NCBI RefSeq assembly: GCF_021227995.1
Contig: NZ_CP089301.1
Span: forward strand, 2,852,001-2,916,000
Length of the DNA: 64,000 nucleotides
Direction of reading: 5' to 3'
Source: Novosphingobium kaempferiae
GTDB lineage: Bacteria > Pseudomonadota > Alphaproteobacteria > Sphingomonadales > Sphingomonadaceae
The notes beneath the pieces were generated by a model. That model did not search any database and was not told where the DNA came from. It worked only from the letters and a program-made list of their open reading frames with translations. Of this stretch, positions 1-8,581 are shown one piece after another. Within the stretch, counting starts at the first letter, position 1. Each line of letters begins with the position of its first letter. A program made the translations under genes and the position numbers.

Positions 1-378
1 CTCGAGCCAGCGCAGCTTGTAGTCGAACCTGGGGCCCGGCTGCGGATTGCCATTTGGCAGGTAGAGGGCACCAATGAGGACGCCATCGACGGCCGCTTCG
101 ATGTATCGGCTCTGGGTGTCAGCAGGATCGCCTGGCAAACCGCGCCGGGTCTCGTGGATCTCGCCGACACGGCTCAGGATCGCGACGCCGTTCCAGCTCT
201 TCTGGCCATGCCAGATCGCGTCATAGCCCAGATCGCGAATCGGTTCTTGGGGGAAACGCTCGTCGGGCGCCTTCAACTCCTGAAGACACACCACGTCGGG
301 CTGCGCGATTTCCAGCCATCTGAGAAGTACGGCCAGCCGCCCGTTGATGCCGTTCACATTGTACGTCGCGATTTTCAC
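1..378 (-). CDS. xth: Exodeoxyribonuclease III (partial, C-terminus outside window)
   Basis: Mg-dependent AP endonuclease / 3'-5' exonuclease of base excision repair. From a GTG at 378 the frame stays open to the window edge and gives 126 residues of a protein that is usually about 260 long. The N-terminus reads VKIATYNVNGIN, with the family's Asn7, and Glu34 falls in VVCLQELK; further on come WNGVAILSR and ALYLPNGNP, all typical of Xth. No shared operon with the next gene: about 490 bases upstream carry nothing recognisable. The C-terminal catalytic residues (Asp and His) lie beyond base 1 and cannot be checked. Confidence 0.93.
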   Translation of the reverse strand, partial: MKIATYNVNGINGRLAVLLRWLEIAQPDVVCLQELKAPDERFPQEPIRDLGYDAIWHGQKSWNGVAILSRVGEIHETRRGLPGDPADTQSRYIEAAVDGVLIGALYLPNGNPQPGPRFDYKLRWLE

Positions 379-869
379 GAGGCATTACCCTCCGACGGGG
401 GCGAGTGGCCGGCGACAGGATAATGCGGGCACCAGCCCCGCTTTCCTGCCCGAAGGGATCGAAATGCCCGGTGATTGGGCTTTCACTGCTCGCGCCATCG
501 CAATCGCCCGAGATATCTTCGACAGCACAAGCACCCAAGATAGGGAGTCGTTCCGAAAAGCCGGGGGAGTGTATCGACCTCGGGCCCTGCCTCCTTCTCC
601 AGCCCCCTTCCCGCGCTCCGGCAGCCACGCGTCCTTCATAAATGCCTGGCCGTGATCAAGGGCTACAGTCTGCCTGAGATTGAAGGAGAGAGCCGAGATC
701 GTCAGTATCGAGTGCGGGCGCGATAATGCGGAGCGGCGCATCGCGCATCTGCCTCTCGCCCACCTCCAGTCTTGTGAAGGCGACCGGGTTTCGCGATCTT
801 CGAGGAAGGCTGTCGCCGCGACAGGCATGCCGAACGCCTCGCGACGCACGTCTACGCGAGCGGCACACG
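379..869. other. Intergenic stretch with no recognisable gene
   Basis: About 490 bases between exonuclease III and the RraB-like gene. Open frames exist on both strands because of the high GC content, but none has a good ribosome-binding site or a product that resembles a known family. I see no RNA gene or clear promoter here. Confidence 0.5.
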
Positions 870-1334
870 CTAGGCTTCCTTGTGATCCGTCTCAAGACAG
901 TGCCAGCCGTTTGCCCTCCCCTCTCGAAGTTCGGCAGCTCGCTGCAAGTCCTTCTGCATTGCCGCGATTCGTCGAGCGTGGGCGATGAGACGTGTCGCGA
1001 CCCGTACTGTGCAAGGCGCGGCCCCGTCCTTCGCCTCAACGATCTCCGCGCGGACGTGCTTGTTCTCGATCGCGACAGCAAAGGCTTGTGCCGAAGCCCG
1101 GTTCAGGAAGACAAAGGAGAAGATCACGGTCTTCTCCTCCGGCGCGTGCAGTCCATGCTGTAGGCCGCAGTTTTTCGCCGTTTCCCCGGCGCCGGGTTCC
1201 CGGTCCCAATCCCTGTCAAGGTCGGCACGAGCGGGCTCCGTGGCCGGGCGCGGCGGCACACCTTCGTGAGGTGGAGGACAGATCATCTCGTTTTCCACCT
1301 CGCGGTTGCTTGGCCTGTCATCATCCGCCTGCAT
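870..1334 (-). CDS. RraB-like protein (ribonuclease E inhibitor fold)
   Basis: The product has 154 residues. The second half (about residues 68-150) reads as an RraB-type alpha/beta domain: a VIFSFVF strand, an AQAFAVAIE helix, a TVRVATRLI strand and the closing AAELREGRANGWHC, which matches the family ending A-E-x-G-x-x-x-GW. RraB proteins bind RNase E and change its activity. The first ~60 residues are polar, Pro/Arg-rich and probably disordered. The ATG at 1334 has a GAGGAG ribosome site 6 bases upstream. The family call is from motif recognition only; whether it acts on RNase E here is inference. Confidence 0.6.
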   Translation of the reverse strand: MQADDDRPSNREVENEMICPPPHEGVPPRPATEPARADLDRDWDREPGAGETAKNCGLQHGLHAPEEKTVIFSFVFLNRASAQAFAVAIENKHVRAEIVEAKDGAAPCTVRVATRLIAHARRIAAMQKDLQRAAELREGRANGWHCLETDHKEA

Positions 1335-1377
1335 GATGTCTCTCCTCAGCCTCCCGTGTCGCGATCATCCAGCTTTT

Positions 1378-1632
1378 CTATTCGCCGGATCGGCGGGGAG
1401 CGCGATCGACATCCCCGTCACGCCGTTCGCTTTCCGGATAGTCCTCGGGGTCGACTTCGCCCACGACAGGGCGATCGTCCACTTTTTCAGGCTTCTGACC
1501 GCCGCGCGTGCGGGGGTCGTGGGCCGCGTCCGGGCGAGCGTCCCCCATTCCGCCGCGAGGCGTTTCATACGGGTCATCGCCGGCGCGCTGCCGGGCCTCC
1601 TCACCATTCTCGGGCGTGATCCCATCGGTCAT
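1378..1632 (-). CDS. Small hydrophilic hypothetical protein
   Basis: An 84-residue protein starting MTDGITPENGEEARQ, very rich in Asp, Glu, Arg, Pro and Gly, with no predicted membrane segment. The ATG at 1632 is preceded by AAGGA at proper spacing, which favours it over a longer frame. Composition suggests an intrinsically disordered stress protein like others in this island. A copy of the element shared by three genes of the region (GTTAACATGGAT in gene orientation) lies about 115 bases upstream. Function unknown. Confidence 0.6.
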   Translation of the reverse strand: MTDGITPENGEEARQRAGDDPYETPRGGMGDARPDAAHDPRTRGGQKPEKVDDRPVVGEVDPEDYPESERRDGDVDRAPRRSGE

Positions 1633-1717
1633 GACAAGTCCTTTCCGTTTGCCGACGCAAAAGCATGGGCGTCCTCTGCCGTTCCCGGCGAGCGGGAGTC
1701 CGCTAACTTCGATCAAG

Positions 1718-1903
1718 TCACGGGGGCGTCTCCGCATCTAACCGACTGATCCATGTTAACGTCAGGTCGTCATCAGGGAACGCGGCCGAGCCCGATGGCT
1801 TGATGAGGGCACAAGCGGGCGAGCACCACGACACCAGCGCCATGCCGATTAGGGCTGGAAAGCTCCGGGCTGCCCGCGACCGATATGCAGCCAGCGTACT
1901 CAT
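1718..1903 (-). CDS. Possible small membrane protein (uncertain)
   Basis: A 61-residue frame with one hydrophobic stretch (FPALIGMALVSW, about residues 15-27) and a polar C-terminus. It sits divergent from the SRPBCC gene. The ATG at 1903 lacks a convincing ribosome site, and the frame covers the shared 12-nt element, so it may not be real. Included only because the hydrophobic core resembles small membrane proteins of sphingomonads. Confidence 0.2.
   Translation of the reverse strand: MSTLAAYRSRAARSFPALIGMALVSWCSPACALIKPSGSAAFPDDDLTLTWISRLDAETPP
1749..1761 (-). promoter_or_regulatory. Shared 12-nt element, copy 1 (CGTTAACATGGAT)
   Basis: Read on the minus strand the site is CGTTAACATGGAT, upstream of the small gene that starts at 1632. 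The same 12 bases GTTAACATGGAT recur exactly at 8497-8508 (plus strand) and with one change at 7846-7858 (minus strand), each in the same orientation to its downstream gene. It may be part of a promoter or an activator site. Confidence 0.4.
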
Positions 1904-1921
1904 CCCGGATAAGGACTCGCA

Positions 1922-2497
1922 ATGACGGACATTCGCGACGATGCCCCACCCGCCACCGCCAAACACGCAAGCGCCACGCAGAATGCGGCGCGCGAAGGCC
2001 TGTCCGGCGAGGGCGACACCCTCATCGCCCGTTCGGTGACGATCAACCGCAGCCGGGACGATCTCTATCGGTTCTGGCGGGATTTTCCGAACCTCGCGAA
2101 GTTCATGGAGAACGTGAAGCGTATCGACGTGCGCGATGATTGCACGTCGCACTGGGTCGTGGCCGGCCCCGGCGAGACTACGGTCGAATGGGACGCGCAG
2201 ATAACTCAGGACGTTCCGGGCGAAGCGATCGCCTGGGCATCGACGAACAGCCCTGACGTTTCCAACAGCGGGCGCGTGGAATTCCGCGACGCGGGCGAGA
2301 GAGGCACGGTCGTCACCGCGACGATCTTCTACAAAGCCCCCGCCGGATTTGTCGGGAAACTGATCGCCAAGCTGTTCCAGCGCGAACCCGGCATTCAGGC
2401 GCGCCGCGACCTCAGGCGCTTCAAGCAACTCATGGAAACGGGCGAAGTGGCCACTGCGGCGCGCACGCTCAAGCAACGCGAAGAGGAGATCGCCTGA
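1922..2497 (+). CDS. SRPBCC family protein (COQ10/START-like)
   Basis: A 191-residue single-domain protein of the SRPBCC (Bet v1-like) fold. The core from about residue 38 includes [28 protein letters not shown], typical of the polyketide cyclase/coenzyme-Q-binding START family, then the SHWVV and VEWDAQI strands and a long C-terminal helix ([14 protein letters not shown]). The fold binds hydrophobic ligands; many homologues beside SDR and alcohol dehydrogenase genes in sphingomonads and rhizobia have no defined role. The start at 1922 has AAGGA upstream. Its stop overlaps the start of the alcohol dehydrogenase by one base (TGATG), so the two are co-translated. Confidence 0.85.
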   Translation: MTDIRDDAPPATAKHASATQNAAREGLSGEGDTLIARSVTINRSRDDLYRFWRDFPNLAKFMENVKRIDVRDDCTSHWVVAGPGETTVEWDAQITQDVPGEAIAWASTNSPDVSNSGRVEFRDAGERGTVVTATIFYKAPAGFVGKLIAKLFQREPGIQARRDLRRFKQLMETGEVATAARTLKQREEEIA

Positions 2498-3687
2498 TGC
2501 GTGCACTCACCTGGCACGGCAAGCACGACGTTCGGGTCGACACCGTGGATGACCCGGAAATCCTCAATCCGCGCGATGCCATCATCAAGGTGACGTCCAC
2601 GGCGATCTGCGGCTCCGATCTTCACCTCTACGACGGCTTCATCCCGACGATGAAGGCAGGCGATATCCTCGGTCACGAATTCATGGGCGAGGTCGTCGAG
2701 ACAGGTCCCGGATCGACCCTGCGCAAAGGCCAGCGCGTGGTCGTTCCCTTCACCATCGCGTGCGGGAGCTGCTATCATTGCGGCAAGCACCAGTATTCCG
2801 CCTGCGACAACGGCAATCCGGCGGACAATCAGGACATCGCCCAGGAACTCTACGGCCAGCCGATGTCCGGCCTGTTCGGCTACAGCCACATGACCGGCGG
2901 TTACGCGGGCGGCCAGGCAGAGTACGTGCGCGTGCCGTTCTCCGACGTGGGGCCTATCGTCATCCCGGACGGCATCGACGATGACCGGGTCCTGTTCCTT
3001 TCCGACATTCTTCCCACCGGCTGGCAGGCGGCCGAGAATGCGGAGATCGAGCCGGGCGATACGGTGGTCGTGTGGGGATGCGGCCCGGTCGGGCTTTTCG
3101 CCGTCCAGTCCGCCTTCCTGATGGGCGCAGAGCGCGTCATCGCCATCGACCATTTTCCGCGGCGCCTCGAACTCGCAAGACGGTTCGGCGCGGAGACGAT
3201 CAACTACGAGGAAACCAGAACCTACGAGGCCCTGATTGAGATGACGGGCGGTATCGGCCCGGACGCCTGCATCGATGCTGTGGGCCTCGAAGCCCATGGG
3301 TTCTTCGCGGACAACGTCTGGGATCAGATCAAAGTCTCGACTTTCACGGGGACCGACCGGACGCACAGCATACGACAAGCGATCCACGCCTGCCGCAAGG
3401 GTGGCCGGGTCTCGATGCCCGCCGTCTACGGCGGCTTCGTCGACAAGTTCCCGCTTGGCGCGTTCATGGAAAAAGGCCTGACCCTCAAGACCGGCCAGAC
3501 CCATGTGCAGCATTACCTGCCGGGGCTGCTCAACGCCATCGTCGAGGACAAGATCGATACCACGTTCCTCATCAGCCATCGCCTGCCGCTGGAACAGGCG
3601 CCGGACGGGTATCGCATGTTTCACGACCACCAGAATGACGTGACCAAGGTCGTGCTGAAGCCCGGCCTCGATCGCGTCGCCGCCTGA
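2497..3687 (+). CDS. Zinc-dependent alcohol dehydrogenase (MDR family, formaldehyde-dehydrogenase-like)
   Basis: A 396-residue medium-chain dehydrogenase that oxidises an alcohol with NAD(P). Catalytic zinc ligands are visible as Cys38 (AICGSDLH) and His60-Glu61 (GHEFMGE). The structural zinc site is Cys89, 92, 95 and 103 ([15 protein letters not shown]). The Rossmann motif GCGPVG lies near residue 193. The long insert after residue 103 and overall length resemble glutathione-independent formaldehyde dehydrogenases. It is translationally coupled to the SRPBCC gene and followed after 11 bases by an SDR gene, so the three form an operon. Exact substrate unknown. Confidence 0.92.
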   Translation: MRALTWHGKHDVRVDTVDDPEILNPRDAIIKVTSTAICGSDLHLYDGFIPTMKAGDILGHEFMGEVVETGPGSTLRKGQRVVVPFTIACGSCYHCGKHQYSACDNGNPADNQDIAQELYGQPMSGLFGYSHMTGGYAGGQAEYVRVPFSDVGPIVIPDGIDDDRVLFLSDILPTGWQAAENAEIEPGDTVVVWGCGPVGLFAVQSAFLMGAERVIAIDHFPRRLELARRFGAETINYEETRTYEALIEMTGGIGPDACIDAVGLEAHGFFADNVWDQIKVSTFTGTDRTHSIRQAIHACRKGGRVSMPAVYGGFVDKFPLGAFMEKGLTLKTGQTHVQHYLPGLLNAIVEDKIDTTFLISHRLPLEQAPDGYRMFHDHQNDVTKVVLKPGLDRVAA

Positions 3688-3698
3688 GGAGAACGCCC

Positions 3699-4481
3699 AT
3701 GGCCGACAAATTCGCCATCGTCACAGGCGCGTCCACCGGGATCGGTTTCGAGCTCGCCCATTGCGCGGCGCGGGCCGGGTACGATCTGCTGGTGGCCGCC
3801 GACGAAGCGCTGATCGAGGCAGCCGCACGCGATTTCAGCCTGCACGGGGTCAACGTCATGTCGGTGGAAGCCGACCTTTCGACGCTGGACGGCGTCGATC
3901 GCCTGCTTGCCGCAACCGGCGGGCGAGCGATCGACGTGCTTTGCGCCAATGCGGGCGTCGGCACGGGCGGGGCCTTCCTGCAGCAGGAGGTTGCGACCTG
4001 GCGCCATTCGATCGACACCAATGTTACCGGGACGGTCTATCTCCTGCAAAGCGTGCTGACGAGGATGGTCGCGCGCGGCTCGGGCAAGGTTCTCGTGACG
4101 GGGTCCATCGCGGGCTACATTCCCGGCAGCTTCAATGCCGTCTACAATGCGACCAAGGCCTTCATCGACAACTTCACCGAAGCCCTGCGCAATGAACTCA
4201 AGGACATCGCCGGCGTCACGCTCACCACGCTGATGCCCGGTGCAACCGAGACCGAATTTTTCGCACGCGCAGACATGCTCGACACGCAACTGGGCCAAAA
4301 CGACAAGGCAGACCCTGCGAAAGTCGCTCGCGACGGCTGGGACGCGCTGATGGCGGGCAAGGGACACATCGTGTCCGGCTGGTCCAACAAGCTGCAGGTC
4401 GCCGGTGCCGGCATTGTCCCACAGTCTCTTCTGGCGCAGCAGCATCGCAAGATGGCCGAGCCGGGAAGCGGAAACCGCTGA
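3699..4481 (+). CDS. SDR family NAD(P)-dependent oxidoreductase
   Basis: A 260-residue classical short-chain dehydrogenase. The cofactor motif TGASTGIG is at residues 9-16, NAG appears in LCANAGVG, and the catalytic Ser136, Tyr149 and Lys153 are present (GSIAG; YNATK). It starts 11 bases after the alcohol dehydrogenase with GAGGAG upstream, so it belongs to the same operon. Substrate unknown; the C-terminal half resembles SDRs annotated as stress-linked ketoreductases. Confidence 0.9.
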   Translation: MADKFAIVTGASTGIGFELAHCAARAGYDLLVAADEALIEAAARDFSLHGVNVMSVEADLSTLDGVDRLLAATGGRAIDVLCANAGVGTGGAFLQQEVATWRHSIDTNVTGTVYLLQSVLTRMVARGSGKVLVTGSIAGYIPGSFNAVYNATKAFIDNFTEALRNELKDIAGVTLTTLMPGATETEFFARADMLDTQLGQNDKADPAKVARDGWDALMAGKGHIVSGWSNKLQVAGAGIVPQSLLAQQHRKMAEPGSGNR

Positions 4482-4525
4482 ATATCTCCCATTTTTCCCG
4501 AACAGACAGTCGGAGCAGATAATCC

Positions 4526-5344
4526 ATGTATATCGAGACGCCGCAAGGCCACGTCATCCACGTCAAGGACATGGGCGAGGGAAAGCCCGTCATCCTCATT
4601 CACGGCTGGCCGCTGACAGGGGACATGTGGGAATACCAGACGCTTGCTTTGCTCGAGGCGGGGTATCGCGTCATTACCTACGACCGGCGCGGGTTCGGTC
4701 AGTCGGGCCATCCGTCCGGCGGATATACCTATGACGTGTTCGCTGACGATCTCGCCGCGGTCATCGACAAGCTCGATGTTCCAAAGGTGTCTCTGGTGGG
4801 CTTCTCGATGGGCGGAGGCGAGATCGCGCGCTACCTGGCGCGCTACGGCTCCGGCAAAGTGGACCGCGCGGTGCTCGTATCCTCGGTCGTGCCGTATCTG
4901 CTGAAGGACGACAGCAATCCGGACGGCGTCGATGCCGCGGTCTTCGAAGACATGAACACGCAGATCCGCGAGGATCGGTTCGCCTTTCTCCAGACATTCG
5001 CCAAGATGTTCTATGGCGTTGGCCTGGTCTCCAGGCCGGTTTCAAGCGCATTGCTCGACTGGACGTTCGCGCTCGCGATCATGGCAAGCCCGAAGGCCAC
5101 AATCGACTGCGTCGATGCATTCGGGCGTACGGATTTTCGGCCGGACTTGCCGGCCTTCGATATCCCGACGCTGGTGATCCACGGCACCTCAGACAAGACG
5201 GTGCCAATCGATCCGGCAGGACGAGCAGCGGCCGCCAGCATCGCCGGTGCGCAACTGGTAGAATACGACGGTGAGCCGCACGGCCTGTTCGCGACCGCAC
5301 CCGACCGGCTCAACCGCGATCTGCTCGCGTTCCTTGCCGGATGA
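4526..5344 (+). CDS. Alpha/beta hydrolase (non-haem haloperoxidase-like)
   Basis: A 272-residue alpha/beta-fold hydrolase. The oxyanion motif is HGWPL (near residue 28), the nucleophile is Ser94 in GFSMGG, the acid lies in GTSDKTVP and the catalytic His is in EPHGLF near the C-terminus. This set is typical of cofactor-free chloroperoxidase/arylesterase-type enzymes, which in vivo act as esterases or perhydrolases. It lies 44 bases after the SDR gene, probably in the same transcript. Confidence 0.9.
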   Translation: MYIETPQGHVIHVKDMGEGKPVILIHGWPLTGDMWEYQTLALLEAGYRVITYDRRGFGQSGHPSGGYTYDVFADDLAAVIDKLDVPKVSLVGFSMGGGEIARYLARYGSGKVDRAVLVSSVVPYLLKDDSNPDGVDAAVFEDMNTQIREDRFAFLQTFAKMFYGVGLVSRPVSSALLDWTFALAIMASPKATIDCVDAFGRTDFRPDLPAFDIPTLVIHGTSDKTVPIDPAGRAAAASIAGAQLVEYDGEPHGLFATAPDRLNRDLLAFLAG

Positions 5345-5417
5345 AGACCATACCCTCCCCTTGATGCCCCCCTTCGCTACGACGGGACCAGGTTCGGAGG
5401 ACAAGGAAATCAGGCCT

Positions 5418-6392
5418 ATGACTGACCCCAGCACACGCCGTGACGTTCTGAAGGGCGCGACATTGGCCGGAGCGACTCTCGCCGCGGTCCCGTCCCTGGC
5501 GAAAGAAAGCAGACCGATGCAGGATCCCACATCCAATCACACCAGCGACCCGTTTCCAGAGCAACGGCAGGAATGGCCCGCGCTCCAGCGCGACATGAAG
5601 CCGGTGCCGGACTGCGGTGAGGCAACATATCGTGGAAGCGGCCGTCTCAAGGGACGCAGGGCGCTTGTAACCGGCGGCGATTCCGGCATTGGCCGCGCCG
5701 CAGCGATCGCATTTGCCCGCGAGGGCGCGGACATTGCGATCAACTACTATCCGACCGAGGAGCCGGACGCTCAGGACGTCGCGCGGCTGCTGCTGGCGGA
5801 AGGGTGCAAAGTGAAGCTGCTTCCCGGCGATCTCACAGATGCCAGTTTCTGTCGCAGTCTCGTGGCGCAGGCAGCGCAGGCTCTCGGAGGTCTCGATATC
5901 GTCGTCAACAATGCCGCCTATCAGCAGTCCAAGGCGTCGATCGATGAGATCAGCGAGGAACAGTTCGACCGGACCATGAAGACCAACGTCTATGCGATGT
6001 TCCATATCAGCAAGGCGGCCATTCCCCTGATGAAGCCGGGGGCCTGCTTCATCAATACCGCCTCGGTCAATTCGGTCAGTCCGGGAGAAGAGCTGCTGGA
6101 TTACGCAACGACCAAGGGCGCGATCCTGATCTTCACCAAGGGGCTGGCCAAGCAGCTTGCAACCAAGGGTATCCGGGTGAACGCCGTCGCCCCCGGTCCG
6201 GTCTGGACGCCGCTGCAGGTGGCAGGCGGCCAATTGCCGGGCAAGCTGAAGGAATTCGGGCAGGACACGCCGCTGGGCCGTGCAGGTCAACCTGCCGAGC
6301 TGGCCTCGCTCTATGTGACCCTTGCGGAAAGCGGGACGAGCTTCACCTCGGGCAGCGTATTCGGCGCCAATGGAGGAACCGGGATCATCTGA
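5418..6392 (+). CDS. SDR family oxidoreductase with Tat-like N-terminus
   Basis: A 324-residue SDR of the long YghA type. The N-terminus reads TRRDVLKGATLAGATLAAVPSLA, a twin-arginine signal-like segment, followed by a polar linker and a Rossmann domain with TGGDSGIG near residue 85, NNAAY, and the active-site YATTK near residue 228. The ATG at 5418 is chosen because AAGGA lies 10 bases upstream; the frame is open further upstream but overlaps the hydrolase gene. YghA-type enzymes are often part of general stress regulons. Export of an NAD-dependent SDR would be odd, so the signal may be non-functional. Confidence 0.88.
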   Translation: MTDPSTRRDVLKGATLAGATLAAVPSLAKESRPMQDPTSNHTSDPFPEQRQEWPALQRDMKPVPDCGEATYRGSGRLKGRRALVTGGDSGIGRAAAIAFAREGADIAINYYPTEEPDAQDVARLLLAEGCKVKLLPGDLTDASFCRSLVAQAAQALGGLDIVVNNAAYQQSKASIDEISEEQFDRTMKTNVYAMFHISKAAIPLMKPGACFINTASVNSVSPGEELLDYATTKGAILIFTKGLAKQLATKGIRVNAVAPGPVWTPLQVAGGQLPGKLKEFGQDTPLGRAGQPAELASLYVTLAESGTSFTSGSVFGANGGTGII

Positions 6393-6459
6393 CCGGGCGC
6401 AAGATCAGTGTCAGGTGCGCACCCATGACCACGCGCACCTGACACCGTCAGGGTCGGCT

Positions 6460-6756
6460 TCAACCGCCCCCTTTCTTCCGGCGGGTCTCCCAACCTTTCT
6501 TGGCGGCCGCCGACCGCTGTTCGTGACTCTGGCTGGACCCGCCGATGCGCCCCCCTTTACGAGACGAGGCGTGGTTTTCTTTCCTGCCGCGACCCGAGCC
6601 CGATTTGTTACCGCCGCCGGATTCCTTGTTGACCGTAGCCCAGGCCCGCCGCTCGGCTTCCTTGTGGCCGACGCCGCGGTCCTCGTAGCCTTCCTCGATG
6701 TGTTCCGCCTTGCGCTTCTGCTTGTCGGTATAGCTGGATTTATCTCCACGGGGCAT
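6460..6756 (-). CDS. KGG-repeat small basic protein (annotated 'plasmid stabilisation' in relatives)
   Basis: A 98-residue, strongly basic protein beginning MPRGDKSSYTDKQKRKAEHIEEGY. The N-terminal helix (KAEHIEEGYEDRGVGHKEAERRAWATVNK) is followed by Gly/Ser-rich linkers and a KGG-type segment (RKGGRIGG ... AAAKKGWETRRKK). Homologues in sphingomonads and rhizobia are labelled plasmid stabilisation or stress proteins, without proven function. It is convergent with the SDR gene and heads toward it, with 67 bases between. Confidence 0.8.
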   Translation of the reverse strand: MPRGDKSSYTDKQKRKAEHIEEGYEDRGVGHKEAERRAWATVNKESGGGNKSGSGRGRKENHASSRKGGRIGGSSQSHEQRSAAAKKGWETRRKKGGG

Positions 6757-6776
6757 GATGCGGTCCTTTCTCTTCC

Positions 6777-7043
6777 TTAGGAACCCCGGTCGCTCAACGG
6801 TTCACCCCCTTCCTCCTCCTCCAGCAGAGCGGCCTCGGCCCCCGCTGCAGACAGCCGTACCTGATTGCCCTCCACTGCGGCGACCAGACCACCGGCGATG
6901 TAGTGATGATGGTCGCTGTGCGATCCGCTGTCGGCCTTGGTCATCTTGATCCGATCACCCTCGACCCTGTCGACGGTGCCGATATGCACGCCATCGGCGC
7001 CTATGATTTCCATGTGCTCGGTAACCTGACTGAGATCGGTCAT
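6777..7043 (-). CDS. DUF2171 domain-containing protein
   Basis: An 88-residue protein. The segment VTEHMEIIGADGVHIGTVDRVEGDRIKM is the DUF2171 signature (a PRC-barrel-like beta fold), followed by HHHYI and a conserved V-x-L-S-A-x-A strand. DUF2171 proteins are common, uncharacterised and often stress-induced. It lies 20 bases upstream of the KGG gene and 36 bases downstream of the DUF3175 gene, all on the minus strand, suggesting one transcript. Confidence 0.85.
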   Translation of the reverse strand: MTDLSQVTEHMEIIGADGVHIGTVDRVEGDRIKMTKADSGSHSDHHHYIAGGLVAAVEGNQVRLSAAGAEAALLEEEEGGEPLSDRGS

Positions 7044-7079
7044 GTGTCTTCCTCCTGGTGTGTTTCAGTGGGCGAATGA

Positions 7080-7370
7080 TTATTCCGCTGCATGAGATTT
7101 CTTCCCGAACGCCTTGCGCAGTTCGTCCTTCGCCTGCTCAAGGACATCGCGTTGGTGCTTGCCGAGATTGTCTCCGGCACGGTTGATGTAGAACGTCAGC
7201 ATGCTCATTGCGGATTGAAGCGGCGTGCCCTTGCGCCGTTTGCTATGCTCTGCCGAACGCTTGAGGGATGCGGCGATCTTGGCCGGATCGCCCTGTTTGA
7301 AGAGGCCTTCATCCAGGTCCAGGGCATCCGAACGCTCTGTCACGTCCTGCGACCACTTCTTCTGTGTCAC
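7080..7370 (-). CDS. DUF3175 domain-containing protein
   Basis: A 96-residue, highly charged protein beginning VTQKKWSQDVTERSDALDL, the DUF3175 signature, with SLKRSAEHSKRRKGTPLQSAMSMLTFYINRAG in the middle. The GTG at 7370 is chosen because AAAGGA lies at good spacing and the family starts here; a longer frame overlaps the copper-binding gene. Function unknown. It follows the Cys-rich gene by 16 bases and probably shares its transcript. Confidence 0.82.
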   Translation of the reverse strand: MTQKKWSQDVTERSDALDLDEGLFKQGDPAKIAASLKRSAEHSKRRKGTPLQSAMSMLTFYINRAGDNLGKHQRDVLEQAKDELRKAFGKKSHAAE

Positions 7371-7386
7371 CGCTCTTTCCTTTCCT

Positions 7387-7773
7387 TCAGTTGAGGCCGG
7401 GAAGCGCCTTGCGGCAGTCGGCAGCGCATTCGCGGCACATTTCCGCACAGAGCCGGCAATGCTCATGCTCATGCCGCGCGCATTCGCGGGCGCAGGCCTC
7501 GCACGTGAAGATGCATGTCTCGATCATCGCGCCCAAGACCGCGACATTGCTTCCCGTACGCCGCACGGCGATACGGCTGGTGACAGCGCAGACGTCCGCG
7601 CAGTCGAGGCAGACACGAATGCACTGGCGCATCTGCCCTGCTTCCGCGAGGCAGGCATCGGCACAGGAGGTGCACAACGCTGCACAGAAAAGCGCATGGC
7701 GCGCGGCAGTGGCGAGGTCTTCGTTCAACGTCTCGACGTCCGGATGGAGTGCGATCATGTTGTGAAGCGACAT
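7387..7773 (-). CDS. Four-helix-bundle copper-binding protein (DUF326/Csp-like)
   Basis: A 128-residue protein with 17 Cys, spaced as CxxxCxxC repeats along amphipathic helices (FCAALCTSCADAC, CIRVCLDCADVC, CIFTCEACAREC, HCRLCAEMCREC). This pattern matches Csp copper storage proteins, in which Cys lines the core of a four-helix bundle and binds many Cu(I) ions. There is no signal peptide, so it would be cytosolic (Csp3-like). The ATG at 7773 is preferred because GGAGGAG lies 8 bases upstream. A one-mismatch copy of the shared 12-nt element lies about 75 bases upstream. Confidence 0.88.
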   Translation of the reverse strand: MSLHNMIALHPDVETLNEDLATAARHALFCAALCTSCADACLAEAGQMRQCIRVCLDCADVCAVTSRIAVRRTGSNVAVLGAMIETCIFTCEACARECARHEHEHCRLCAEMCRECAADCRKALPGLN

Positions 7774-7845
7774 CTGCCAGTCTCCTCCGATGCGGTCGGA
7801 CACGAAGGGCTAATCGCGTGGCGAGGCGGATGCTCCGCGGCCTTG

Positions 7846-7858
7846 ATCCATGTTATCG
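7846..7858 (-). promoter_or_regulatory. Shared 12-nt element, copy 2 (CGATAACATGGAT)
   Basis: Minus-strand CGATAACATGGAT, about 75 bases before the copper-binding gene. It differs by one base from the copies at 1749-1761 and 8497-8508 and has the same orientation to its gene. Confidence 0.35.
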
Positions 7859-7888
7859 ATATGTCGTGAATGCGCGAAGAAGCCCGGC

Positions 7889-8278
7889 CTAGATTGGTTC
7901 GGGGCGGCACAGGTCCCGTAAAGCAGCGATCACGGCGTGGCGGTGTGGCGGTTTGGCAATGTAGGGCGTTTTACCGAAGGGCTCGGGAATCATCGCGGCG
8001 TCGTAGCCGGTCAGGAAAACGAATGGCACGTGCCGATCAGTCAGCAGATGTGGGAGCGCAAACGACATACCTTCGCCAAGGTTGATGTCGATCATCGCGC
8101 AGTCGGGTGTCTGGATATCCAGCTGTCTGAGCGCTGCATCGACGTTTGGGCATGGCCCGATCACGCGCCCACCGGCACCTTCAATTTCTTCGCGCAAATC
8201 CTGGGCGATGAAGAATTCGTCTTCGACCACCAGGATGGTTTTATCGCTAAGTTCAAGGTTCGCTCGGCCCGGTTCCAC
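7889..8278 (-). CDS. Single-domain response regulator
   Basis: A 129-residue protein that is only a receiver domain. Acidic pocket residues are in VVEDE (19-21), the phosphoacceptor is Asp64 (AMIDINLG), with Thr90 (FLTGYD) and Lys109 (IAKPP). There is no output domain, so it would act by protein contact or as a phosphate sink for HWE-type kinases, as often seen in alphaproteobacteria. The GTG start at 8278 has AAGGGA upstream. A close relative is the receiver at 10463-10837. Confidence 0.88.
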   Translation of the reverse strand: MEPGRANLELSDKTILVVEDEFFIAQDLREEIEGAGGRVIGPCPNVDAALRQLDIQTPDCAMIDINLGEGMSFALPHLLTDRHVPFVFLTGYDAAMIPEPFGKTPYIAKPPHRHAVIAALRDLCRPEPI

Positions 8279-8496
8279 AGCAATCCCTTTGGCTATTTGT
8301 TCGCGGTCGGACCAATGGATGCGCGCAATCCACTCGATATCAATATGTAAAACTCGAAATCCTGATCGAGGTTAAGGAATCTGCGTGAATGGAGGTGCTA
8401 CCTCGATCCATCTGCGCACGAGCGAAAACTTCACGTCTCGACAGCCTGACCACGGCAAGGCTGGAGCGCTCCCAGTCGGCACCCGGCAGGTTAGTT

Positions 8497-8508
8497 GTTA
8501 ACATGGAT
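8497..8508 (+). promoter_or_regulatory. Shared 12-nt element, copy 3 (GTTAACATGGAT)
   Basis: Plus-strand GTTAACATGGAT, 74 bases before the start of the flavodoxin-family gene. Identical over 12 bases to the minus-strand site at 1749-1760. Confidence 0.4.
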
Positions 8509-8581
8509 GAATCCCGGTGATGCCACCAGGGCACTTGGCCGTTGTCAGGGCGCTGCATCAATAATGAGAACGGAGCCGTCC

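Noticed and set aside
656..1081. Minus-strand frame of 141 codons overlapping the RraB-like gene
   Set aside because: It is out of frame with a better supported gene, Arg/Ser-rich, and has no recognisable domain.
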